Positions 34,806 to 43,820 of a DNA stretch of 64,000 nucleotides are shown in pieces. Both the position numbers and the translations under genes were made by a program. The stretch is from assembly GCF_000821305.1 (NCBI RefSeq), contig NZ_CCXK01000017.1:188159-252158 (forward strand). The letters run 5' to 3'. How positions within the stretch are numbered: the stretch's first letter is position 1; every line of letters begins with the position of its first letter. The notes beneath the pieces are model-generated. The model did no database searches, was not told the DNA's origin, and worked only from the letters and a program-made list of their open reading frames with translations. Source of the stretch: Clostridium culturomicium (lineage in GTDB: Bacteria > Bacillota > Clostridia > Clostridiales > Clostridiaceae).

Positions 34806-35997
34806 ATGCGAGATAGTAATAGGCCTGCAACAATGCTATTACATTATGGGGAAGATAAGTCTGAGTACCAAGGGGCTGTTGTGCCTCCTATATATCAGAA
34901 TAGTTTGTTTACCTTTAAGGATTGGGACAGTATTGATAAGGTATTTGATGATCCAGTTAATAATTGTATTTACACAAGAGGAAAAAATCCTACAGTTGCT
35001 ATTGCAGAAGAAAAGCTAGCAAAGTTGGCTGGAGGAGAAAAAGCAAAGCTCTTTACATCAGGAATGGCTGCAATTTCATCAGCTATAATGCATTGTGTTA
35101 AACATAATGGTCATGTAATTACATTAAAGAATATATATGGTCCTGCTAATAATTTTTTAGGTACTTATTTAAAGGAAAAAATGAATTTAGAGGTAACCTA
35201 TATTTCTGGAACAGATATAAAGGAGTTCGAAAGCAACATAAAAGAAAATACTTGTTTAATATATTTAGAATCCCCATCAAGTGTGGTTTTCAGTCTTCAG
35301 GATTTAGAAGTTGTAGCGAAACTTGCTAAGTCTCACAACATAAAAACTATTATAGATAATACGTGGGCAACACCTATTTATCAAAAGCCATTATCCTTTG
35401 GGATAGATTTAGAGGTTCACTCCTGTTCAAAATATATAGGTGGACATAGTGATATAGTTGCTGGTGTAGTAATTGGAAGTGAGAAGGATTTAAGAGGGAT
35501 TTTTGAAAGTGAACATGCTTTATATGGTGGTAAAATAGCACCCTTTGAGGCATGGTTAATTATGAGAAGTTTAAGAACACTTCCAATTAGATTAAAGCAG
35601 CATGAAGAAAATGGGATGAAGGTTGCAAAATATCTGGAGCAGCATCCAAAGGTTAAAAAAAGTTTATTATCCAGGGCTTGAGAGCTTTGAGCAATATGAG
35701 CTGGGAAGAAAGCAGATGACAGGATACACAGGTATGATGGCTATCGAAGTAGACTGCCAGGAAGTAGAGAAAATTAAAGCCTTCATGAATTCTCTAGAAT
35801 ACTTCTATATTGGAGTTAGCTGGGGCGGTTTTGAAAGTCTTGTTTATGTGCCAGCTATTAGTTATTTAAAGGAGATGACTCCAGAGAAATTTTCTGCCAT
35901 GGGGATAAGTTTAGGCAGTGTTAGGTTATCTATAGGACTAGAGGATGCAGATGATTTAATTGCAGACCTTGATAAAGCATTAAAGTGTTTAAATTAA
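34806..35997 (+). pseudogene. Cys/Met metabolism PLP enzyme, frameshifted in an A7 run
   Basis: A trans-sulfuration family enzyme (cystathionine gamma-synthase/lyase or methionine gamma-lyase type). The first part runs from ATG 34806 (after TTGGGAGGA) through LFTSGMAAISSAIMHC (PLP phosphate site), IKTIIDNTWATP and the lysine segment HSCSKYIGGHSDIVAG to HPKVKK, and then goes out of frame at AAAAAAA (35655-35661). The +1 shifted frame resumes exactly with VYYPGLESFEQYELGRKQMT and ends RLSIGLEDADDLIADLDKAL. Removing one A restores a ~396-residue, full-length enzyme. It may be a true mutation, a sequencing error, or a gene rescued by slippage on the A run. Substrate specificity is not determined. 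The lyxose isomerase gene follows by 15 bp. Confidence 0.85.
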
Positions 35998-36012
35998 AGG
36001 GTGAAGAGTTAA

Positions 36013-36690
36013 GTGAAGAGATCAGAAATAAATGAGGCTATCAAAGATATGGAAGCTTTAGCTTTAAAGAATGGCTTTCAACTTCCACCCTTTTGTAATT
36101 GGACACCAGAGGAATGGTTATATAAAAATCATGAGTTCGATGAAATAAGAGATAATATGCTTGGGTGGGATATTACTGATTATGGTTTAGGTGACTTTAA
36201 AAGGGTTGGCTTTGCATTAATAACAATTCGCAATGGAAATCAAAATAACCCTAAATATAAAAAAACTTATGCAGAAAAACTTATAATGCTAAAAGAAGGA
36301 CAAACATCTCCCATGCATTTTCACTGGAAAAAGAGCGAAGACATTATAAATCGAGGTGGAGGAACTCTAATAATACATCTTTACAATGATAAAGGTGATG
36401 GGTCCTTTGATGGTACAGAGGTCTTAGTAAATTCAGATGGCAGGTCCTATTTTGTTGCACCTGGCACAGGGGTTGAACTAAAACCTGGTGAAAGTATTAC
36501 TTTGTGGCCACATCAATATCATGATTTCGAAGTGAAAAAGAGTACAGGTGATGTGCTTATTGGAGAAGTCTCCATGTGTAATGATGATAATACTGATAAT
36601 CGCTTTTATGAGCCAATAGGAAGATTCCCAGAAATTCAGGAGGATGAAGCTCCATATAGACTTTTATGTAATGAGTATCCATTAGCATAA
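36013..36690 (+). CDS. D-lyxose isomerase (D-lyxose ketol-isomerase)
   Basis: Interconverts D-lyxose and D-xylulose (also D-mannose and D-fructose). The 225-residue cupin has the metal-binding HFHWKKSEDIINRGGG (two His and Glu) and WPHQYHDFEV (third His), which are the signature of D-lyxose isomerases. The N-terminal helices MKRSEINEAIKDMEALALKN and FCNWTPEEW are also typical. The GTG start at 36013 follows GGGTGAAG. It sits 15 bp after the broken PLP gene and may share its transcript; there is no obvious metabolic link. Confidence 0.88.
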   Translation: MKRSEINEAIKDMEALALKNGFQLPPFCNWTPEEWLYKNHEFDEIRDNMLGWDITDYGLGDFKRVGFALITIRNGNQNNPKYKKTYAEKLIMLKEGQTSPMHFHWKKSEDIINRGGGTLIIHLYNDKGDGSFDGTEVLVNSDGRSYFVAPGTGVELKPGESITLWPHQYHDFEVKKSTGDVLIGEVSMCNDDNTDNRFYEPIGRFPEIQEDEAPYRLLCNEYPLA

Positions 36691-36824
36691 GCTAGGGGAC
36701 ATTAATGAAGTAAAATGGAAGCTGCTTCTCAGTTATTTAAATTACTTAATTTAAATTATAAATTATGAGATTTGCTTCACAATTAAGGTATTGTTTATTT
36801 TAAAGTAATAAGAAAATAAATTGC

Positions 36825-36875
<51 letters not shown>

Positions 36876-36877
36876 GC

Positions 36878-36958
36878 TTTAAAGCACCTTTTTATAATTT
36901 GAACTCAATGCTGTCTATATGAAAGATTGAGACACAAATTATTGAGAGGTGCTTTAAA
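36878..36958. other. Long nested stem-loop next to the microsatellite
   Basis: Three nested inverted repeats share one axis: TTTAAAGCACCT/AGGTGCTTTAAA (36878/36947), ATAATTTG/CAAATTAT (36894/36935) and CTCAAT/ATTGAG (36904/36926). The ~81-nt hairpin lies just beyond the hydrogenase stop. It could be a terminator-like structure, a small RNA or a mini-element. Confidence 0.55.
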
Positions 36959-36975
36959 TTGTATTGAAAAGTATA

Positions 36976-38910
36976 TTATTTTTTTACCTTTACAAAGTAT
37001 TTAGTGTGAAGGAGTTCATGAGCCTTATTACTTAAAGGATGATCTAAATACTTATCATATATTGCTATAACAGCTGGATTTTCATAAGATCGTCTAATGG
37101 ATTTTTCTCTATCGATAGTATTTAATCCTTCCATTCTTTTCTTTAAGACTTCTTCACGTTTTCTTACCTTTGGCTGTCCACCACCACCGATACATCCACC
37201 AGTGCAAGCCATGATTTCTATGGCATGGAAGAATTCTTCACCAGAGCGTATTTTATCAAGCATTTTTTTTGCTTCTCTAAGCCCATAGGTTACACCTATC
37301 TTAAGATGCAAATCACCAGCATCAATTTCACAGGATCTGAAGCCATCCCAGCCACGGACAGCTTCAAACTTCATTAAATCTATTCTTTGACCTGTCATCT
37401 TTTCAACGGCAGTTCTTGTTGCTGCTTCAATTACTCCACCGGTTCTTCCAAAGATAACACCAGCTCCAGTATATTCTCCCATTACTTGATCAATAGGTTC
37501 TCCTTCGATAGTGCTTAAATCTATGCCAGAGTCTTTAAATATTTTTATAAGTTCTCTGGTGGTAATTACATAATCAACATCATAATTTAATCCTCTTGAA
37601 AATTCAGGTCTAGAGGCTTCGTATTTTTTAGCTATACATGGCATGATAGCCACAGAAGTAATTTCTTCTCTAGATAAATTGTGGTCTTTACCCCATAAAT
37701 CTTTAGCTACTGTGGCAAACATTTGCATTGGAGATTTTGCAGAGGATGGAACATCAAGCATATCTGCATAGTTTTGTTCAATAAATTTCACCCATGCAGG
37801 ACAGCAAGAAGTAAGAATTGGAAGTCTTACGCTGGTATCACCAGCGATATGTCTTTCAAGTCTGTCTTGAAGTTCTGCGGCTTCTTCCATGATTGTTAAA
37901 TCTGCTGCCCAAGTGGTATCAAAGACGTAATCAACACCAAGCTGTCTTAAGCCAGCAGCAATTTGGTTTTCAACATTTACACCAGGATCAAAACCAAAAG
38001 CTTCCCCGATTGCAACTCTAACAGAAGGGGCCATTTGAGTAATGACTACTTTATTTGGAGTTGCTAAATCCCTTAAGAATCTAAAGGTATTATCACCAGA
38101 GGTGATGGCATCTACTGGACATACTGATATACAGGCACCGCAGTGGGTACAACGGTTGTAATCTATATAATGCTGCTGCTTAGGTTCTCCATGAATACAA
38201 TCTACAGGACAAGCTCTTTTGCAGGCACCGCAGCCAATACACTTTTCTGTAATAGTTAATTTGGTTAAGTGGCTGCACTGGGAAGTAGGACATAAATTGT
38301 CCTCAACATGTTCTTCAAGTTCATGATAGAAATTATTGAGTATTTCTTCAATAATATTATAGCGTTGATGCATTTTTTCCTTAACAGTACTTGAAAGTTC
38401 TCTTAGAAAGAAAATATCACGCATATTAGAGCGTCCTTTGCTCATTCGATCAAAAACATTTCGCATTTTTGTAATTTCAGGTTGAACCTTAATATAGTTT
38501 TCATAAGTACCAGCTTTAAGCTTTCCAAATAGAAAATCAATATAGAAGATAGCATACTGAATTATACAATCTTCTTCAGATAAAATTATTATGGAGCGGC
38601 TTAAAGAGATTTCAAATAAGTCAAAATCTAGAGGTTCATTAAGACTATCACCTGTAAGAAAGCAGCCAAAAGGAATTCCTAATTGTGCAGCTTTAAATTT
38701 CTTATTATTTAAAATTCCACCTGCTAGATTTATTATATCAAGAAGGGTTGCCCCCTCAGGAACTTCAATTATCCCTGGATTATTAATTTTTCCTGAAATA
38801 GCTACAAGTCGTTTGGAGTTATTTGTGATTTCTTTAAGGTTCTCTTCACTAAGTACTGAAAACACAGAACCAAGAGAACTTTGTATCAAGGTTGTTTTTA
38901 GATTTTCCAT
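36976..38910 (-). CDS. [FeFe] hydrogenase with SLBB, degenerate NuoF-like and 2x[4Fe-4S] domains
   Basis: Produces or consumes H2 using ferredoxin-type clusters. From the N-terminus: an SLBB domain (residues ~33-100, GKINNPGIIEVPEGATLLDI); a NuoF-like helical segment (~105-180) without the CGxCxPCR cysteines; a ferredoxin domain with CIGCGACKRACPVDC (224-238) and CTHCGACISVCP (254-265); and the H-cluster domain with TSCCPAW (367-373), MPCIAKKYEA (423-432) and MACTGGCIGGGGQP (567-580; Thr replaces the usual Pro). A small-subunit-like tail follows. GGAGGTAAAA places the start at ATG 38910; the longer reading frame upstream is repeat DNA. Length is 644 residues. No NAD- or FMN-binding Rossmann domain is present. 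Confidence 0.9.
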   Translation of the reverse strand: MENLKTTLIQSSLGSVFSVLSEENLKEITNNSKRLVAISGKINNPGIIEVPEGATLLDIINLAGGILNNKKFKAAQLGIPFGCFLTGDSLNEPLDFDLFEISLSRSIIILSEEDCIIQYAIFYIDFLFGKLKAGTYENYIKVQPEITKMRNVFDRMSKGRSNMRDIFFLRELSSTVKEKMHQRYNIIEEILNNFYHELEEHVEDNLCPTSQCSHLTKLTITEKCIGCGACKRACPVDCIHGEPKQQHYIDYNRCTHCGACISVCPVDAITSGDNTFRFLRDLATPNKVVITQMAPSVRVAIGEAFGFDPGVNVENQIAAGLRQLGVDYVFDTTWAADLTIMEEAAELQDRLERHIAGDTSVRLPILTSCCPAWVKFIEQNYADMLDVPSSAKSPMQMFATVAKDLWGKDHNLSREEITSVAIMPCIAKKYEASRPEFSRGLNYDVDYVITTRELIKIFKDSGIDLSTIEGEPIDQVMGEYTGAGVIFGRTGGVIEAATRTAVEKMTGQRIDLMKFEAVRGWDGFRSCEIDAGDLHLKIGVTYGLREAKKMLDKIRSGEEFFHAIEIMACTGGCIGGGGQPKVRKREEVLKKRMEGLNTIDREKSIRRSYENPAVIAIYDKYLDHPLSNKAHELLHTKYFVKVKK

Positions 38911-39336
38911 TTTTACCTCCTTAAGTAAGTATCTAAATTTATGATCTGGATACATGAATTTTAATCTTTGAGCACTTTTCGAATGAATAGGAGAAAGAGT
39001 TTCCTTTTTATTAATCAAAGATTTAGTTAATATGTATTTGCTCCTTCAAATTTATTTTTAGAAGGAGCATCCTTATTTTGAAATTATGATTCGATTTTTA
39101 TTAATATATTATGTAGAGTGTCTATATCATTGACGAGAATAGCAGTTTCAATATTAATCTAACCTGACTATTCAAAATGTATACTGAAAAGAAAAGAAAA
39201 TTAAAGAAATGCGTTTACATATAAAGGTAATAATGTGAAAATATATTTATAGTGATATTTCAAGTTAATATCTTTTATAAATAGAAATCATGTTTTGTAC
39301 TATATATAAGTTGATTTCAGTTAAAGGGGCGGTAAT
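38911..39336. other. Divergent intergenic region before the peptide transporter operon
   Basis: No gene seen. It holds repeat copy 3, a hairpin TGCTCCTTC/GAAGGAGCA (39039-39069) followed by TCCTTATTTT, and an AT-rich leader that includes the transporter promoter. The hairpin has no gene before it on the plus strand. Confidence 0.5.
38920..38990 (+). repeat. Dispersed intergenic repeat, copy 3 (partial)
   Basis: TTAAGTAAGTATCTAAATTT, ATGATCTGGATACATGAATT and CTTTGAGCACTTTTCGAATG align in order with the right half of copies 1 and 2. The palindrome is decayed. It lies 10 bp upstream of the hydrogenase start and creates a spurious N-terminal extension of that reading frame. Confidence 0.65.
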
Positions 39337-41808
39337 ATGAAAAATAAATTAAAGAAGATTAATTATCCATTACTTTTAGGTGTTATAATTTTAATTTATC
39401 TATTTATGATGAGTTTATATCCACAGAAATTTACTAAAAGGGACCCTGTATATGAAGAGAATCCCAGGTACATGGAAGTAGAAATAGATGGAGTCAAAAC
39501 AGATAAGTTCATGACACCCCCATTATCTCCTAATGAGGTTAATATTTTTGGAACAGATGATGCAGGTAGAGATGTATATGCACGTTTAGTATACGGAACA
39601 AAGAATACAATGAAGCTTGCGCTGCTTATAGTTTTATTAAGAATGGCTATAGCTCTTCCTTTAGGTGTTTCAGCTGGAATGGGAAGTAAGGTATTATCAA
39701 ATTTTATTAAAGGATTTAATACATTTTTCACTGCTATACCAATGCTTATCTTTAGTTATGTCATTTTAAATATTGGATATTTTAAGAGTATGCAGATAGA
39801 TGAATCAATAATTGCATTTGCTATAATACTAACCATAGTTGGATGGGCAAAATTGGCAGGTATCATTGAGGATTCTACGAAATTAGTAATGGAAGAGGAC
39901 TTTATTGAAGGCGAAGTTGCTATTGGAAAAACTAAAGCTCAAATTGCCTTTCAAAATGTAATTCCACATATAATTCCAGGAACTATAAGTTTAATCTTTA
40001 AAGAAATGGGACTAGCTTTATTTTTAGTAGCTCAGCTTGCAGTATTTAATGTGTTTGTTGGAGTTACCAGACAAATTTCTACGTTAGCTTTTAGGTCGAA
40101 TTACTTTATGAATCTTGAACCAGAATGGGGGGGAAGTCTTTCAAGAATATCACAAAATGTTAAGGGATTTGAAAGTTCTTATTGGATGGTAGTATTCCCA
40201 GTAATAGCATTTACCGTAGCAATAATTGGATTTAATTTAACAGGAGAGGGCCTTCGTATAGAGTTTCAAAAAAAGGATTCTAGAATTATTAGTTCAATCA
40301 AAAAAATTACTTATGCTTTATCGCCAAAGGTTTTTATATCACAAGTTAAGAACTTTAAAAACTATTATAAGCCAGTAATAATTAAAATTTCTGCTGCTTT
40401 ATTATTGGTTGCATATATGGTAATACCATGGCATCCTAGCAAATATGATTTTAATATTGATGAAGCAAGAGGACATTTGGAAGAACTTACTTCCTCAAAA
40501 TACGAAGGCAGAGCTGCGGGAACAGAGGGGGGAAAGCTGGCTGGAGACTATATAATAGAACAACTTAAAGCTTATGGGTATGAAGTTGAAATTGATGAAA
40601 TTCCTTTACAAGGAGACCCAAATGTAAATCCGGTGACAGGAAGTATTAGTATAAGCGATAATAATTTATTGGTGCCAATGGTTATTGAAAAAGGATGGAT
40701 TAGACTAGTAGATAAGAATGGTGAAGAAAAAACATACAATCTTCATGAGGATTTTACAATTGTGACGGTAAGTGAAAGTTTATATCAAACACCAGAAGCA
40801 GCAGAGCTTAATTATAAGGGAATTGCTGCAGATAGTGAAAGAGCTAGAGAAGTCGATGAGAACACAGATTTCTTTTATATATCTAGGCATTTAGAAGGTT
40901 ATTGGTGGGGAGCAGGCAGTACTTCAAATGTTGCAGATGTTGTCGGTGAAAAAGGAAGAAATTATGATATTAAATTTATGTTGAGTGAAGGAGAAAAAGC
41001 TAAATATAACCCAAGCCTATTTAAATATACAACTATTATTCCTTATGGTGAGTTATATGAGGAGCTTCATGGTGGATATAAGGAACTGGAAATTAATTTT
41101 GATTATCCAAAACCTGTAGAACATCCGGGAAGAAATATAACTGCTTTTTTACCTACAGAAGGCAAAAGTGCTGAAGATCCAGGTACCATGGTTATTATTG
41201 GAGCTGCTTATGACGGGGTTAATACTTATGGTAGAGATTCAGACAAATATGTAATGACAGCAACTCCAGCAGCAATAGCTCTTCAATTGGCGAAGGAGAT
41301 AAGTGAGGTAAAAGAGCCTTTTAATAAATCAATACAGTTTATATTCTGGGATAATGAATATGAAAGTTTGAAGAGTGGAAAACAGGATGGATCATATTAC
41401 TTTAGTGTACAAGAAGGCAAAGCTGTAGACATGGCCTTTAGGCATGGTTACTACTATTTTGATATAAGTTATCCTGGATATAAGGAAGATAAAGATTTAA
41501 ATCTTAAAACCATTCCTGCTCAGCTTGTTGACAGTAATAATTATCTTATGGGATTGGAAATTCAGGAGCGATTAAGGCAATTGAACGTTAAGTTTAAGAG
41601 ACACTTTTATGATTATAATAATTCAAAATCTGTAAGTAATATGTGTTGGAATTCATTAACAACAGTTGCCTTAGGAAATTCTTCAACCTGGGGGATAAAT
41701 ACTGATCAAGATAATATGAAAAATGTTAATATTAATAGAATGGATGAAGTGGGACAAATTATTTTAGATACTTTAACAATGAATAAGTATATGATGAAAT
41801 TAAAATAA
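39337..41808 (+). CDS. OppC-type ABC permease fused to an extracellular M28-peptidase-like domain
   Basis: An 823-residue fusion. Residues ~1-310 are a DppC/OppC-type permease: NIFGTDDAGRDVYARLVYGT (the OppC N-terminal signature), about six helices, and the ABC-contact loop FIEGEVAIGKTKAQIAFQNV. A positively charged linker leads to one more helix (residues ~345-365, ISAALLLVAYMVIPW), which would place the rest outside. Residues ~375-815 follow the M28 aminopeptidase plan (ARGHLEELTSSKYEGRAAGT at its start). Metal ligands are degraded: HYDS is AAYDG at ~622 and FDGEE is WDNEYE at ~670. No oppA gene exists in the operon, so this domain may bind peptides in its place. The ATG at 39337 follows AAAGGGGCGG. 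Confidence 0.88.
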   Translation: MKNKLKKINYPLLLGVIILIYLFMMSLYPQKFTKRDPVYEENPRYMEVEIDGVKTDKFMTPPLSPNEVNIFGTDDAGRDVYARLVYGTKNTMKLALLIVLLRMAIALPLGVSAGMGSKVLSNFIKGFNTFFTAIPMLIFSYVILNIGYFKSMQIDESIIAFAIILTIVGWAKLAGIIEDSTKLVMEEDFIEGEVAIGKTKAQIAFQNVIPHIIPGTISLIFKEMGLALFLVAQLAVFNVFVGVTRQISTLAFRSNYFMNLEPEWGGSLSRISQNVKGFESSYWMVVFPVIAFTVAIIGFNLTGEGLRIEFQKKDSRIISSIKKITYALSPKVFISQVKNFKNYYKPVIIKISAALLLVAYMVIPWHPSKYDFNIDEARGHLEELTSSKYEGRAAGTEGGKLAGDYIIEQLKAYGYEVEIDEIPLQGDPNVNPVTGSISISDNNLLVPMVIEKGWIRLVDKNGEEKTYNLHEDFTIVTVSESLYQTPEAAELNYKGIAADSERAREVDENTDFFYISRHLEGYWWGAGSTSNVADVVGEKGRNYDIKFMLSEGEKAKYNPSLFKYTTIIPYGELYEELHGGYKELEINFDYPKPVEHPGRNITAFLPTEGKSAEDPGTMVIIGAAYDGVNTYGRDSDKYVMTATPAAIALQLAKEISEVKEPFNKSIQFIFWDNEYESLKSGKQDGSYYFSVQEGKAVDMAFRHGYYYFDISYPGYKEDKDLNLKTIPAQLVDSNNYLMGLEIQERLRQLNVKFKRHFYDYNNSKSVSNMCWNSLTTVALGNSSTWGINTDQDNMKNVNINRMDEVGQIILDTLTMNKYMMKLK

Positions 41809-41893
41809 AAGAATAGTGTCAGAGTACTATAGACACCATGACAATTAGTTTATATATAATGGATTCAAATAAAGAATGATGAAGGAGGCACCT

Positions 41894-42874
41894 ATGATAG
41901 AAGTTAAGAATCTAAGAAAACAGTTTGTAATTAAGGATAAAGTATTTGGCATAGAAAAGGGTGTTGTAAATGCTGTAAATGGCATAGATTTTGAAATTAG
42001 CAAGGGAGAAACTCTTGGTCTTGTGGGGGAGTCAGGTAGTGGAAAATCTACCATAGGAAGGCTCATATTGAGACTTTTAGAACCTACAGACGGAAAGGTA
42101 TTTCTGGATGGGAGAGATATTAGTACTATTGGAAATAGAGAGTTCAGAAAATTAAGAAAAGAGCTTCAGGTAATTTTTCAAAATCCATATGCAGCCTTAG
42201 ATACAAAGATGATTGTGCAGGATATTTTAACTCAGCCACTTCAGATTCACAAAATAGTTAATCCTTTAGACTATAAAAAGGAAGTTGAAAGGCTTTTGGA
42301 AATGGTAGGACTTCCAAAGGAGGATGGAAAGAAACTTCCTCATGAATTCAGTGGTGGTCAAAGACAAAGAATAGCCATTGCTAAGGCTTTAGCCACAAGA
42401 CCAAAGTTTATAGTTTGTGATGAAGCAGTTTCTGCACTGGATGTTTCAGTTCAATCACAAATATTAAACCTGCTAATGGATTTACAGGAAGAGTTTGGCT
42501 TATCCTATTTATTTATTTCTCATGATTTAAGTGTAATACGCCACGTAAGTCATAAGGTGGCAGTTATGTATCTTGGAAAGATAGTTGAAAAAGGGATGGT
42601 GGATGAGATTTTTGAGAATCCCAAACATCCATATACGAAGGCACTTATGTCAGCTTCACCAATTCCAGAGCCAGGAAAACAGTTAAATAGAATAAAGCTT
42701 GAAGGTGAAATACCAAGTGCTATGGAAATACCAAAGGGGTGTGCTTTTCATGATAGATGTATCCAGAAGTTAGAAAAATGCTGTACTATTGAGCCACCAA
42801 TGATAAAGCTAGAATCAGGAAGGGTTGTGGCCTGTCATTTATATATGAAGGGAGATGAGCAGGGTGAGAAGTGA
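41894..42874 (+). CDS. Oligopeptide ABC transporter ATP-binding protein (OppF-type)
   Basis: One of two ATPases of the transporter. The 326 residues contain Walker A GESGSGKST, Q-loop VIFQNPYAALD, signature FSGGQRQR and Walker B FIVCDEAVSALD (Ala in place of the usual Pro-Thr). The Opp-type C-terminal region has the four-cysteine cluster pattern CAFHDRCIQKLEKCC and a later CH. ATG 41894 follows AAGGAGG. Its end overlaps the next gene by 20 bp, indicating coupled translation. Confidence 0.93.
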   Translation: MIEVKNLRKQFVIKDKVFGIEKGVVNAVNGIDFEISKGETLGLVGESGSGKSTIGRLILRLLEPTDGKVFLDGRDISTIGNREFRKLRKELQVIFQNPYAALDTKMIVQDILTQPLQIHKIVNPLDYKKEVERLLEMVGLPKEDGKKLPHEFSGGQRQRIAIAKALATRPKFIVCDEAVSALDVSVQSQILNLLMDLQEEFGLSYLFISHDLSVIRHVSHKVAVMYLGKIVEKGMVDEIFENPKHPYTKALMSASPIPEPGKQLNRIKLEGEIPSAMEIPKGCAFHDRCIQKLEKCCTIEPPMIKLESGRVVACHLYMKGDEQGEK

Positions 42875-43808
42875 AGTTGTAAAAGCTATAAGTAAGAAGA
42901 TTTTTGTAAATATACTCATACTTATTGCAATATTGTTTATGATTATAGCAATAACTGGAATACCTCTGGATTTTAATATTATTACTTATAACGGAATATC
43001 AACTCCGAATATGACCATGAGCCAAATTGGAGATAGTATAAAAACAAATTTTAGAATCTTCCTTAGCGGACAGGCATTGAGTATAAAAGTTCAAGGGGAT
43101 ACAGTAGGGCAGCTTCTCTTGAAGACTGCAGGTAAAAGTGCTGTTATTTTAGTCGGAGGAGCAATTTTAGCACTTATTATCGGCATTCCAAAGGGAATAA
43201 TTGATAGTCGTAAAAGAGATAGAAGTGGAACTTTAAAGCTTATGCAGTCTTTAATTCCTCTTTCAATTCCAGATATTTTAACAGTGGTTTTAGTGCAGTT
43301 AGGTGCTTTATATTTATATAAAAATCAAATTTCCTTTTTGGGCTTAGGAGTAATTCCATCCGTAGGGGACGCTAATTTGTTAAATGCAATTTATCCAATA
43401 ATATCAATGGCGGTTTTGCCTGCAGCATATATTTCAAGGGTTACAGCAGCAACCATAGAAGAGAATTTTGAGAAGCCATTTGTTTTAGCGGCAAGGGGGA
43501 AAGGCTGTTCCAGGTTTCAAATTATAAAAAATCACATGATGAAGAGCATTGGATATGAAATATTATCTAGCTTCCCAACAATAATAGGAATAATGTTTTC
43601 AACCTTAATTGTAGTAGAAAGATTGTTTTTTTATCGCGGAATGGGATTTTACTTAATTTTCTTATACACAACAGATATAATTAAGCCCTTTGAAGCTGGG
43701 ATTGCCTTTACCACATTTATTGTGGCGCTTGCAATATTCTACTATATAATCTTTATGATATTTAATATGGTTAAAGATATTATTTTACCAAAGGTTAAAG
43801 CACATTAA
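42855..43808 (+). CDS. Oligopeptide ABC transporter permease (OppB-type)
   Basis: Partner permease of the OppC-type fusion. The 317 residues have an N-terminal helix (~14-36), an external loop (VQGDTVGQLLLKTAGKSAVI), then five helices and the contact loop AARGKGCSRFQIIKNHMM. It is more divergent than a typical OppB: the usual RPILVQYG-like N-terminal motif is missing. The ATG at 42855 overlaps the end of the oppF-type gene; GTG 42864 has better spacing from AGGGAG and is an alternative start. Confidence 0.87.
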   Translation: MSRVRSEVVKAISKKIFVNILILIAILFMIIAITGIPLDFNIITYNGISTPNMTMSQIGDSIKTNFRIFLSGQALSIKVQGDTVGQLLLKTAGKSAVILVGGAILALIIGIPKGIIDSRKRDRSGTLKLMQSLIPLSIPDILTVVLVQLGALYLYKNQISFLGLGVIPSVGDANLLNAIYPIISMAVLPAAYISRVTAATIEENFEKPFVLAARGKGCSRFQIIKNHMMKSIGYEILSSFPTIIGIMFSTLIVVERLFFYRGMGFYLIFLYTTDIIKPFEAGIAFTTFIVALAIFYYIIFMIFNMVKDIILPKVKAH

Positions 43809-43820
43809 GGAGGGATAAGT

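Noticed and set aside
38911..39018. N-terminal extension of the hydrogenase
   Set aside because: The extension is made of the dispersed repeat, and GGAGG directs translation to 38910.
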